Of a DNA stretch of 23,950 nucleotides, positions 15,156-23,631 are shown in pieces. The stretch is from contig CAYWFU010000041.1 in NCBI GenBank assembly GCA_964457585.1, positions 1 through 23,950 on the forward strand, in the 5' to 3' direction. This DNA comes from CAYWFU01 sp964457585. Its GTDB lineage: Bacteria > JACRDZ01. A model generated the notes under the pieces. It saw nothing but the letters and a program-made list of their open reading frames with translations. It was not told the DNA's origin and searched no databases. Positions within the stretch are counted from its first letter, which is position 1. Each line of letters begins with the position of its first letter. A program made the translations under genes and the position numbers.

Positions 15156-15587
15156 ATGAATAAACTAAAAAAAATATTAATCTCTTTTTTCCTTTTGATA
15201 ATTATTTTTTTAATATTTAACAATTTCGCTACCGCGGAAAATAAACCATTAACTCCAAAAGAATTACCATATAAAACGAGTTTGGATGCAGATAATTTAT
15301 TTATATTATCAAAAGGTTTTGATGAACTTAATGTTCTTGAAACATATACTATGGATATATATTCAAAAAAGGGTAATAATATAATTTTATCAGAAATATG
15401 GACATCTAAAGAAATGCCTAATAAAGAATTAATAATCTCTAAAGATACAAAAATTTCTTTAAAAAGCGAGCAGAGTATTTTATATCAGGATAATATAGCA
15501 TTATATTTTATAACTATTAGATTTTATTTTACTAATATAAATGATCAAAAACTTATTGCTGAATTTACTTATCGTAAAATGTTTTAA
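15156..15587 (+). CDS. Small secreted protein of unknown function
   Basis: The 143-aa product has a Sec signal peptide: KLKK, a hydrophobic core at about residues 7-24, and an ATA-E cleavage site after A27. The mature part is about 115 residues with alternating beta-type strands (LETYTMDIYSKKG, ALYFITIRFYFTN) and no cysteines. I do not recognise a family, and a small periplasmic beta-domain is a reasonable guess. AGGAGG is ideally placed. It diverges from the histidine kinase gene across 87 nt, so it might be the kinase's target or accessory, but that is only a location argument. Confidence 0.8.
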   Translation: MNKLKKILISFFLLIIIFLIFNNFATAENKPLTPKELPYKTSLDADNLFILSKGFDELNVLETYTMDIYSKKGNNIILSEIWTSKEMPNKELIISKDTKISLKSEQSILYQDNIALYFITIRFYFTNINDQKLIAEFTYRKMF

Positions 15588-15592
15588 ATTAA

Positions 15593-15680
15593 GCCTGATA
15601 AATCAGGCAACTACAAAAATTTTAATGTAGAGACGCAAAATTTTGCGTCTCTACTTATCGAGCGTTTCAATTTCCTGTAC
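15593..15680 (+). repeat. Composite double-hairpin repeat, copy A (upstream of ubiB)
   Basis: Hairpin GCCTGA-TAAA-TCAGGC (15593-15608) is followed by AACTACAA. A perfect 28-nt palindrome (15627-15654, arm GTAGAGACGCAAAA) and TTATCGAGC follow, and then TTTCAATTTCCTGTAC (15665-15680). It aligns in order with the reverse complement of 18795-18871. It fills most of the 131-nt gap before ubiB. The 28-nt palindrome could also terminate the upstream gene. Confidence 0.65.
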
Positions 15681-15718
15681 CTTAAACTAAAATAGCATTT
15701 TATGAAAATGGAGTAAAT

Positions 15719-17437
15719 ATGGTTATGAAAAATATTAATTATTCTTATCGGAATACTGCCAGGTTACGGCAAATCATTAAAGTTTTTTTAAGGCACGGTT
15801 TTGGTGGAATTATTGATAAATTAAAATTAAGTGAATATATCTCGATTTTAAGCAAAATTGAATTATTTAAACAGGATATAGATGATAAAAAACTTACACT
15901 GCCAGAAAGAATCAGATTAGCTTTCGAAGAATTAGGCCCGACCTTTGTCAAATTAGGACAATTGTTAAGTACACGTCCAGACTATGTTCCTGCTGAATAC
16001 ATTCAGGAATTTAAAAAACTGCAGGATAATGTACCGCCCTTCCATCATGGAGAAATTGAAAAAATAATAAAAAAAGAATATGGAGCTGATGTAACAACAG
16101 ATAAATTATTTAAATCTTTTAATTTTAAACCTATTGCTGCTGCTTCAATTGCTCAAGTACACATAGCCACACTCCATACAGGAGAAGAAGTCGCAATAAA
16201 AATGCAGCGGCCAAATATTGAAAAAATAATTAAACAGGACATTCGTATTTTATATAAGCTGGCAAGTATATTGGAAAATAATTTGGAAGAAAGCAAGCTT
16301 TTTGATCCTATGGGATTGGTTAATGAATTTGAGAAAACAATTCTTAAAGAGCTGGATTTTATTGCTGAGGCTTCAAGCATTGATAAGTTCAGAGAAAACT
16401 TTAAAAATTTTAAAGATATTTATATCCCAAAAGTTTACTGGGATTATACAACTCATAATATTCTTGTAATTGAAAGAATTCATGGAATTGAGCTGGATGA
16501 AATTGTAAAAATTCAGGAAGCAGGACATAATCCCAAAAAAGTTGCAAGTATTGGATTAAATTGCTTTTGCAAACAGATTATGGAAGATGGATTTTTTCAT
16601 GCAGATCCTCACCCTGGAAATTCAATGGTTATGGCTGACGGCCGTGTAGCATTAATTGATTACGGGATTACAGGATATCTTGATAAAGATATGATGGAAT
16701 GTTTAGCTAATATTTTTATTGGTTATGCTGAACATGATTACGACAAATTGATAGAAACTTTTTTTGCTATGGATATTCTGACTGACGATAAATATCTGCC
16801 GCTTTTCAAACAGGATTTAAAAGAAACAAGTGAACCATTTTATGGCCGCTCACTTAAACATATCAATATGAGAGAGGTTTTTGACAAAATAATTCAGATT
16901 TGTATAAAACATAATATTAAACTTCCAAGAAATTTATTATTATTGTTTAAAACCTTTCTGCAAATAGAAAGCCTTGGAAGAAAACTTGATCCAGAGGTAA
17001 GTGTATTAGAAACGGCTAAACCCTATGCAAAACGACTTTTGGAAAAAGGACAGGATCATCATACTATACTAAAAAAATTAAAAAAAGAAGTTACAGAGAT
17101 GTATTCTTTAATAAAAATAATACCGGATAATGTTAATAAGGTTCTTGTTAAACTAATAGATGGAAAACAACGTATAGAACTTATGCATCTTGGGCTGGAT
17201 AACATTGATACAGATCTAGTACGCGGGATAAACAGAATTACTGTTGGGATGATAATATCCGCATCATTAATGGGGTCAGCATGGGTTATAAGCGCACGCT
17301 CTGATATTTTACTTATTAATATCGTTGGTATAGGAAAAGTTTCTCTTACCACATTATTAGGAATATGCGGTTATAATATAGCTACTATTTTAGGCATATG
17401 GTTAGTATTTTCTATTATAAGATCAGGGAAATTGTAA
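15719..17437 (+). CDS. ubiB: ABC1/UbiB-family atypical protein kinase-like ATPase
   Basis: The 572-aa protein has the hallmarks of the UbiB/ADCK family, a membrane-linked ATPase needed for ubiquinone or other isoprenoid-lipid metabolism. They are the KxGQ motif (KLGQ, 78-81), the Ala-rich loop replacing the kinase P-loop (AAAS, 140-143), Lys161 in VAIKMQRP, the catalytic HADPHPGN (294-301), and Asp314 in LIDYG. Two hydrophobic segments at the C-terminus (about 506-525 and 545-568) anchor it. GGAG lies 5 nt before the chosen ATG. The next gene starts at the very next base after its stop codon. No quinone biosynthesis genes are nearby, so the substrate pathway is unknown here. The symbol denotes the family only. 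Confidence 0.93.
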   Translation: MVMKNINYSYRNTARLRQIIKVFLRHGFGGIIDKLKLSEYISILSKIELFKQDIDDKKLTLPERIRLAFEELGPTFVKLGQLLSTRPDYVPAEYIQEFKKLQDNVPPFHHGEIEKIIKKEYGADVTTDKLFKSFNFKPIAAASIAQVHIATLHTGEEVAIKMQRPNIEKIIKQDIRILYKLASILENNLEESKLFDPMGLVNEFEKTILKELDFIAEASSIDKFRENFKNFKDIYIPKVYWDYTTHNILVIERIHGIELDEIVKIQEAGHNPKKVASIGLNCFCKQIMEDGFFHADPHPGNSMVMADGRVALIDYGITGYLDKDMMECLANIFIGYAEHDYDKLIETFFAMDILTDDKYLPLFKQDLKETSEPFYGRSLKHINMREVFDKIIQICIKHNIKLPRNLLLLFKTFLQIESLGRKLDPEVSVLETAKPYAKRLLEKGQDHHTILKKLKKEVTEMYSLIKIIPDNVNKVLVKLIDGKQRIELMHLGLDNIDTDLVRGINRITVGMIISASLMGSAWVISARSDILLINIVGIGKVSLTTLLGICGYNIATILGIWLVFSIIRSGKL

Positions 17438-18778
17438 TTGAATAAAAATAATATTATAAAAATTGCCGGATATATATTAATAATAATTGGTATAATTTTT
17501 TATTTTAAACTTTCCATGAAAACCATGTCTGATTTTAAAGTATATTATAAATCAGCGCAAAGAATAATTGAAAAACAAAATTTGTATCAAACAGAAGATG
17601 ATTTTTATATGTATAAATACCCTCCATTTTTTGCTTTTTCAATAGCGCCAATCTCATATTTCTCAATAGATACAGCTAGAGGAATATGGTTTTTTTATAT
17701 GCTTATTTGCTTAATTGGCACAATAATAATATCTAAAAAACTTGTGGGAATAAATACAATCTCGTATTTTTTTATTTTTCTTTTTATATTGAAATTTATT
17801 TTACAGGAATTTCATTTAGGACAGGTAAATTTAATAACCTTTTTTTATACTCTTTTAGGAATTTACATAATATTTATGCTGCCTGAATATGAATGGACAG
17901 GCGGAATTTTTTTAGCTTATGCTATTGTTGTAAAAATAACACCAATGATTTTCATCCCTTATCTTTTGTTTCGTAAAAAATTTTATGGTCTGATAAGTAC
18001 AATTCTATTATCAATTCTATTTTTCTTTTTACCGGTTTTAAATTATGGATGGAATAATTTTTCAGATATGTTTTTTAAATGGCGTGAAGTTGTAGGAAAT
18101 TATTATTATTTTCAAATCTATCACCCCAGTAATCAATCCATTTTTGGAATATTATATAGATTTTTAACACAAAATGACATTATTAATAACAGCTTTAACC
18201 TGGAAAAATCACTGGTAAGCTTAATAATTGTATTCATAATATCGATTTTATATTTAATCTTAATTTTTCCAATAATATTCGATTGGAAAAAAAAACAAAT
18301 ACAAGACTATCTTACTTTTGATATAAATGCCTTAGCTTTATTATTTATATATATGACTTTTTTCTCTCCGCATGGATTTATGCAAAATTTTCTTACTGCT
18401 ATTCCAGCTTATATGTTTTTATATAAAGAGTTTTTTATTCAAGATTTCAATTTTCCAAAAAATAAATCAGATATTTTTATCTGGAAGTGCCAAGAATACC
18501 CTGCAGTTTACTGCAGGGATGAATTGGCACAAAATAAAAAAATAAAATATCCCTATCAGAGACAGAAGATACCCTGTGGCTCTGCTACAGGGTTCTTCAT
18601 TTATTTTAGTATTTTATTTTTATTTTTATTTACAGTTCTTTTAAATTATGAAACAGTCGGTAGAAAAATAGATACTTTATTGTTAAGCTATTCATCAATT
18701 GGATTGAGTATTTTTTTAATAATAATTTCTTTAAATATAATTTTATACAAAAATATGTTTAAAAAAAATAAAATTTAA
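17438..18778 (+). CDS. GT87-like (DUF2029) polytopic membrane glycosyltransferase with in-frame repeat insertion
   Basis: The 446-aa integral membrane protein has roughly nine or ten hydrophobic segments. The N-terminal loop after TM1 reads DFKVYYKSAQ (D32), then NLYQ, then YKYPPFFAF. This is the pattern of family GT87/DUF2029 GT-C transferases, which use polyprenyl-phosphate sugars. The start is a TTG directly after the ubiB stop, with AGGGA 9 nt upstream; the next ATG would delete TM1. Residues about 350-389 are a polar, Cys-containing stretch encoded by two palindromes (18487-18604) and look foreign to the hydrophobic surroundings. TM sequence resumes immediately afterwards, and the frame stays open to the natural end. 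Downstream are UDP-sugar genes, fitting a role in glycan assembly. The acceptor is unknown. Confidence 0.8.
   Translation: MNKNNIIKIAGYILIIIGIIFYFKLSMKTMSDFKVYYKSAQRIIEKQNLYQTEDDFYMYKYPPFFAFSIAPISYFSIDTARGIWFFYMLICLIGTIIISKKLVGINTISYFFIFLFILKFILQEFHLGQVNLITFFYTLLGIYIIFMLPEYEWTGGIFLAYAIVVKITPMIFIPYLLFRKKFYGLISTILLSILFFFLPVLNYGWNNFSDMFFKWREVVGNYYYFQIYHPSNQSIFGILYRFLTQNDIINNSFNLEKSLVSLIIVFIISILYLILIFPIIFDWKKKQIQDYLTFDINALALLFIYMTFFSPHGFMQNFLTAIPAYMFLYKEFFIQDFNFPKNKSDIFIWKCQEYPAVYCRDELAQNKKIKYPYQRQKIPCGSATGFFIYFSILFLFLFTVLLNYETVGRKIDTLLLSYSSIGLSIFLIIISLNIILYKNMFKKNKI
18487..18604 (+). repeat. Two-hairpin palindromic repeat translated in frame within the GT87-like gene
   Basis: Hairpin 1 (18487-18530) has an outer stem GTGCCAA/TTGGCAC and an inner perfect 9-bp stem CCCTGCAGT/ACTGCAGGG. 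Hairpin 2 (18572-18592) pairs CCCTGTGGC with GCTACAGGG around TCT, with one G-U-compatible mismatch. It ends in CAGGGTTCTTCATTTAT, identical to 41-57. A 41-nt A-rich spacer joins the two hairpins. No stop codon occurs in the reading frame of the gene. Such protein-coding palindromes are known from Rickettsia (RPE) but are unusual elsewhere. Confidence 0.75.
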
Positions 18779-18794
18779 TGATATAATATTTCAA

Positions 18795-18871
18795 TGTGTA
18801 GGAAATTGAATATGCCCAATAAATTGGGCAACTACAAACATAATGCATTGTAGTTGCTCGATTTATCGAGC
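18795..18871 (-). repeat. Composite double-hairpin repeat, copy B (inverted)
   Basis: TAGGAAATTGAA (18799-18810) is followed by hairpin GCCCAA-TAAA-TTGGGC (18814-18829). A long stem CAACTACAA/TTGTAGTTG (18829-18837 with 18848-18856) and hairpin GCTCGA-TTTA-TCGAGC (18856-18871) follow. Read on the minus strand, it lines up with 15593-15680. It occupies most of the 115-nt gap between the GT87-like gene and the UDP-glucuronate decarboxylase gene and ends 22 nt before the latter's ATG. Confidence 0.65.
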
Positions 18872-18893
18872 ATAATTTAAACGGAGAATAATA

Positions 18894-19832
18894 ATGAAAA
18901 AAGTTCTTATTACAGGTGGAGCAGGTTTTTTAGGTTCGCATTTGTGCGATTTATTAATTGAAAAAGGGTATTATGTTATTGCAATGGATAATCTTATTAC
19001 AGGCTCACCGGATAACATTGCACATCTTATAGGTCATAAAAATTTCAGATTTATTCTGCATGATGTAACAAATTATATTTATGTTGAGGAAAAACTTGAT
19101 GCTATATTGCATTTTGCATCTCCTGCAAGTCCTGTTGATTATCTCGAATATCCAATTCAAACTCTTAAAGTCGGTTCTCTGGGTACACATAAAGCATTAG
19201 GGCTTGCAAAAGTTAAAGGATCGGCTTTTCTTCTTGCATCTACATCTGAAGTTTATGGAGATCCGCTTGTGCATCCTCAGCCGGAAACTTATTGGGGAAA
19301 TGTAAATCCTATTGGACCGAGAGGTGTTTATGATGAGGCAAAACGTTTTGCTGAAGCGCTTGTGCTTGCTTATCATCGTTATCATAAAGTTGATACACGA
19401 ATTGTAAGAATATTTAATACATTTGGACCGCGTATGAGACTAAATGATGGACGAGTAGTTCCAAATTTTATTCCTCAAGCTTTATCAGGAAAGCCTATTA
19501 CAGTTTTTGGGGATGGAAGTCAGACACGGAGTTTTTGTTTTGTATCAGATTTAGTTGATGGAATATATAGATTGTTATGTTCTAAAGAAATAGAACCTGT
19601 TAACATCGGTAATCCTCATGAATTAACAATACTGGAATTTGCGCAGCTAATTAAAAAACTTACTAAAAGCAAAAGTAAAATCATTTTTAAAGAACTGCCT
19701 AAGGATGATCCTAAAATACGTCAGCCTGATATAACTAAAGCAAAAAAAATATTAAAATGGGAACCAAAAATTGCAATTGAAGACGGACTTTTAAAAACTA
19801 TTGAATGGTTTAAAAAGAACAAAAGGGGATAA
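18894..19832 (+). CDS. uxs: UDP-glucuronate decarboxylase (UDP-xylose synthase)
   Basis: This is a 312-aa extended short-chain dehydrogenase of the Rossmann type that converts UDP-glucuronate to UDP-xylose with bound NAD+. It has GGAGFLG at residues 8-14, the ASTSEVYGDP active-site strand (about 115-124), and the catalytic Y146-x3-K150 pair in GVYDEAK. The UXS signature blocks FNTFGPRM and DGSQTRSFCFVSDLVDG are present. The length is typical of bacterial soluble UXS. GGAG lies 8 nt before the ATG. The next gene, UDP-glucose dehydrogenase, starts 5 nt after its stop and supplies its substrate, which strongly supports decarboxylase over dTDP-glucose dehydratase or epimerase. Confidence 0.93.
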   Translation: MKKVLITGGAGFLGSHLCDLLIEKGYYVIAMDNLITGSPDNIAHLIGHKNFRFILHDVTNYIYVEEKLDAILHFASPASPVDYLEYPIQTLKVGSLGTHKALGLAKVKGSAFLLASTSEVYGDPLVHPQPETYWGNVNPIGPRGVYDEAKRFAEALVLAYHRYHKVDTRIVRIFNTFGPRMRLNDGRVVPNFIPQALSGKPITVFGDGSQTRSFCFVSDLVDGIYRLLCSKEIEPVNIGNPHELTILEFAQLIKKLTKSKSKIIFKELPKDDPKIRQPDITKAKKILKWEPKIAIEDGLLKTIEWFKKNKRG

Positions 19833-19837
19833 TTTTT

Positions 19838-21148
19838 ATGAAGATATGTGTAATTGGAAGCGGATATGTTGGATTGGTTGCAGGCGCATGCCTGGCAGAT
19901 CTTGGAAATGATGTAATATGTGTTGATATAATTAAAGAAAAAATTGATAAACTTAATCAGGGAATTATTCCAATTTATGAACCTGGTTTGGAAAGTTTAA
20001 TTAAATATAATATTGAACGCAAAAGGCTTGAATTCAGTACAGATATAAAAAAAGGCATAGAAAAATCAAAAGTTGTATTTATTTGTGTTGGAACTCCAGG
20101 CAAAACCAGCGGTGAAGTGGATATGAGCGCAGTGGAAAAAGTTGCTGCTGAAATAGGAAAGAACCTAAACACATACAAAGTAATAGTGAATAAAAGCACT
20201 GTTCCCGTTGGTACAGGGAAAAGAGTAAAAGAGATAATACGCAAAAATTTAAAAAATAAAAATTTAGCTTTTGATGTTGTTTCTAATCCTGAATTTCTTA
20301 AAGAAGGATCAGCCATACAAGATTTTATGCGGCCGAATCGTGTTGTTATCGGCACAGAAAGCAGCCGTGCTTTAAAAATGATTAAGGATATTTACGATAG
20401 TTTATTTTTAAGTACAGGAGCATATTTTGTTGTAACAAATATAGAGACAGCGGAAATGATCAAATACGCTTCTAACGCTTTTCTTGCCACAAAAATCTCT
20501 TTTATCAATGAAATTGCTCATTTATGTGAATTAGTTAATGCAGATGTAAAAATTGTAGCTCGAGGAATGGGACTTGATGAACGTATTGGGTCAAAATTTT
20601 TACACGCAGGACCAGGATTTGGTGGTTCATGCTTTCCAAAAGATTTATCCGGGCTAGATTTCATCTCAAAGAAAGCAGGATATAATTTTGATATAGTAGA
20701 AACTGTCTTAAAAGTTAATAATAAACAAAAGTTATGGATGGTTGAAAAAATTGTTTCAAAGTTTAAAAATATTAAAGGAAAAACAATAGGAATTCTTGGA
20801 TTATCATTTAAGCCAAATACAGATGATATCAGAGATTCCCCATCATTGCTTATTATAGAAGAATTACTTAAAAAAGGCGCTGCAGTTAAAGCTTATGATC
20901 CTATGTCAATTGAAGAAACAAAAAAAATATTTGCTGATAAAATAGAATTTTGCAATAATAGCTACGAAACTGCGCGCAACAGCGATGCATTAGTTTTTCT
21001 TACTGAATGGAATGAGTTCAGAGAAATAGATTTTATCAAAATTAAAAAACTGCTTATCAGCCCGTTAGTTTTTGATCTGCGCAATATTTTTGAGCCGGAA
21101 AGAATTAAAAAATTAGGGTTTGAATATATTGGTGTGGGACGGGGATAA
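19838..21148 (+). CDS. ugd: UDP-glucose 6-dehydrogenase
   Basis: The 436-aa enzyme oxidises UDP-glucose twice to UDP-glucuronate with NAD+. The N-terminal NAD domain has GSGYVGL at residues 7-13, then D30. VGTP (84-87) and STVPVGTG (120-127) are conserved loops. The central domain has K209 and N213 in KYASNAFLATKISFINE. The catalytic C265 lies in GPGFGGSCFPKDL. The C-terminal UDP-binding domain holds GLSFKPNTDDIRDSP. The length is typical of the family. AAGGGG precedes the ATG and overlaps the end of the decarboxylase gene, so the two are almost certainly translated from one message. It ends 7 nt from the convergent secreted-protein gene. Confidence 0.97.
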   Translation: MKICVIGSGYVGLVAGACLADLGNDVICVDIIKEKIDKLNQGIIPIYEPGLESLIKYNIERKRLEFSTDIKKGIEKSKVVFICVGTPGKTSGEVDMSAVEKVAAEIGKNLNTYKVIVNKSTVPVGTGKRVKEIIRKNLKNKNLAFDVVSNPEFLKEGSAIQDFMRPNRVVIGTESSRALKMIKDIYDSLFLSTGAYFVVTNIETAEMIKYASNAFLATKISFINEIAHLCELVNADVKIVARGMGLDERIGSKFLHAGPGFGGSCFPKDLSGLDFISKKAGYNFDIVETVLKVNNKQKLWMVEKIVSKFKNIKGKTIGILGLSFKPNTDDIRDSPSLLIIEELLKKGAAVKAYDPMSIEETKKIFADKIEFCNNSYETARNSDALVFLTEWNEFREIDFIKIKKLLISPLVFDLRNIFEPERIKKLGFEYIGVGRG

Positions 21149-21155
21149 TATATAC

Positions 21156-23624
21156 TCAAACATCAACATTAATAAAACTTACAATTCTTGCCCCATCCTC
21201 CATTAAAACTGTAACACGCGCTTTATATTTTCCTGATGTGGGATAAGTATAGCTTGCAAAAGGTTCAGTTGTCCGTAACTGAATCCCTTCATCCCCTTCA
21301 AAATTCCATTGATATTCAATTACCTGAATGCCTTTTCCCCCATCTGTTATTACATCAAAAACTACTGTTCTCCCTATCTGCTCTCTAACTTTTAGAATAA
21401 TTGATATTTTTGTCCAATATTCTAATTCTCCTTGAGACAAAGACAATAAAAATCCAGGAAGATTATTATACAATTTAAAAGAATTATCTATTTCTGTAAA
21501 ATACTCGATATCTCTAATAAATTCTTTTTCCCATCCTTGTTTATCCAGATGATAAAAATACAATTTATAATCTCTATCATTAGAAATAAATGATAACTCT
21601 CCTGTAGTGTTCATTCCTACAGAAGAGAGCCGATATGTATATTCACCTATATTTTCAATAGCCCAATTTAATCCATCAAAACTAACAGCATATTTATCTT
21701 TATATTCATCTAAAAAATATTCAATAAAATTTCCATATGAATAATATCCAGATAAATATTTATGTCTACGATATAATAAATGCTTTTTCTGGTCATTTCC
21801 TATTATAAGCTTAATGTTATTAAACCAGGGGTCTAAACAATAATCAATATTAATAGGTGTTTCCCATTTATTATCAGTTTTTTGAAAAGTATAAAATAAA
21901 TTATATTCCTGGCTGTATGCTAAATGAAGCTTATTTTGATTATCTATTGTAATACTAAAATTGCTGGATTCATCAGCAAAATAATCAGGATTATAAATAT
22001 AACTCTGCCATATACCCTGACTATCCTGATATGTAATTTCTAAATTTCGATTAGAATTATAATAACTTATGTATGGAATATTATTGTTATTCAGAGAAAA
22101 ACAGACTCTCCAGCTATTATCAATATTTTCTTTTATTCTGCCGCCTTCCCATTTATCTCCATTTTTTTTAATATAGGTTAACCATGTGCTCTCATAATTA
22201 TCCCCGGCAATATATTGATGATAAACCAGATGCATTTGCCCTTCCTTGTCTATCTGTAAAATAGGATAATAAGCTGACCATAAATATTCTCTATTTATTC
22301 GCTCAATTCTTTCCTCATTCCAGCTTTTTATATTTATATCATACCATGTATGCCACAATTCTTCTTTGGGATACTCATAATTGTAACTATAAACTATATG
22401 AGGACTACCTTTGCTATCAAAAGCAAATGTATGCCAGCCAGGATTTTTATCGATTATTTGTTTTGATACCCAATTAGTGGAAATATTAAATTCTGGTTTG
22501 ATGACTTTTGTAAGTCTATAATTTTCACTTCTAAAGAAAAACGTTTCCTTACCAGAATAAAAAAAACATATTTCCCCATTTATATCCTGGTTTATATCAA
22601 AATCCAGACCATCAAACAAATACCCTATCATATCTTTTATATCTTCAATATACCATTCTTCATTTTTAAAATAAGCATGTTTTATTGTTCCGTAGATTTG
22701 CGGGTAATCGGTGAACTGTTCTCCATTAACATAGTAAAAAATATGTTTATTTCCCTGTTCATCTAAAATAATCCTGCTCTTATACATACCCGATCCAAAA
22801 TTATTATCTATTATTTTATATTTCCATCGCCAGTAATCTTTATTTGCATATTTCAATACTCCATTACTATAATAGCTGATATGCGGCTGATTATCTTCAT
22901 CCAGAGTAAGATTGGTATATAAACCTGTTATCCCTGTACTATCTACTACTTCTTTATACCAATAATATCCATCAAAATAAGCATATTTCAAATCATCATC
23001 AGTTGCATCATAATAGCTTATATGTCTATTATTATATTTATCTATTTTAAAAGAAAGATACATCCCAACCATTTTTTGAGCAGGTTTATCAATTATTTCT
23101 TTTTTCCATTCATTCCCATTGAAGGCTATATACTTTAACGCACCATTATTTGAATCATAATAAGCAATATGCGGATATTGATCAATATCAAGCTGCAATC
23201 CGCAAAATCTTCCAATACCATTTCCTTCATCTAATGTCTGTATATTCCATCCGTTATTATTAAGATAAGCATATTTTAAAGATTTTTTATTTTGGTCTGT
23301 ATAGCTAATATGAGGTTTGCCATAAGAATCTATTTGCAAGCTAATATCATTGCCAATTCCCTCTCCTTCTTCTATTGTTTTAATCTCCCAGATATTTTTT
23401 GTTGTATCGTAACTGGCATAATATATTCCGGTTCTTCCGCCATAAGCAATAGTTACACCTGGATATGGTAAACTAAGACTGTATGCTGAACTAATACATG
23501 GTTCACCTGTAAAATCAATTGTCTCATCAATATATTTTGAAGCCTTCCATGTTGCAGCATTTATTGTTAAAGAAGGGAAGAGAAAAATTATTATTAATAA
23601 AAAAAATATATTTTTGTATTTCAT
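21156..23624 (-). CDS. Large secreted beta-propeller-type repeat protein with C-terminal PKD domain
   Basis: The 822-aa protein has a Sec signal peptide (hydrophobic residues 6-20, likely cut after INA at 23). The body contains repeats of about 48 residues centred on a PHISYYD/LKYAYF pattern followed by a W and I/V-D. Clear copies have their His at 105, 152, 201 and 248, and more diverged ones continue to about residue 730. They read like blades of one or two beta-propellers (BNR/sialidase-like). The last about 80 residues form a PKD-type Ig domain: YQWNFEGDEG, then ASYTYPTSGKYKARVTV. No catalytic site is seen, so glycan or protein binding at the surface is the guess. GAGG lies before the ATG. 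It follows the RCC1-repeat gene by 7 nt. Confidence 0.88.
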   Translation of the reverse strand: MKYKNIFFLLIIIFLFPSLTINAATWKASKYIDETIDFTGEPCISSAYSLSLPYPGVTIAYGGRTGIYYASYDTTKNIWEIKTIEEGEGIGNDISLQIDSYGKPHISYTDQNKKSLKYAYLNNNGWNIQTLDEGNGIGRFCGLQLDIDQYPHIAYYDSNNGALKYIAFNGNEWKKEIIDKPAQKMVGMYLSFKIDKYNNRHISYYDATDDDLKYAYFDGYYWYKEVVDSTGITGLYTNLTLDEDNQPHISYYSNGVLKYANKDYWRWKYKIIDNNFGSGMYKSRIILDEQGNKHIFYYVNGEQFTDYPQIYGTIKHAYFKNEEWYIEDIKDMIGYLFDGLDFDINQDINGEICFFYSGKETFFFRSENYRLTKVIKPEFNISTNWVSKQIIDKNPGWHTFAFDSKGSPHIVYSYNYEYPKEELWHTWYDINIKSWNEERIERINREYLWSAYYPILQIDKEGQMHLVYHQYIAGDNYESTWLTYIKKNGDKWEGGRIKENIDNSWRVCFSLNNNNIPYISYYNSNRNLEITYQDSQGIWQSYIYNPDYFADESSNFSITIDNQNKLHLAYSQEYNLFYTFQKTDNKWETPINIDYCLDPWFNNIKLIIGNDQKKHLLYRRHKYLSGYYSYGNFIEYFLDEYKDKYAVSFDGLNWAIENIGEYTYRLSSVGMNTTGELSFISNDRDYKLYFYHLDKQGWEKEFIRDIEYFTEIDNSFKLYNNLPGFLLSLSQGELEYWTKISIILKVREQIGRTVVFDVITDGGKGIQVIEYQWNFEGDEGIQLRTTEPFASYTYPTSGKYKARVTVLMEDGARIVSFINVDV

Positions 23625-23631
23625 TTCTACC

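Noticed and set aside
18522..18545. TTGGCAC followed by A-rich sequence as a sigma-54 promoter
   Set aside because: It is the arm of hairpin 1 inside a coding region, and the required TGC box at -12 is missing.
18478..18610. Frameshift or pseudogene in the GT87-like gene
   Set aside because: The frame stays open through the insert and hydrophobic sequence resumes after it, so a tolerated insertion is simpler than inactivation, although activity is unproven.
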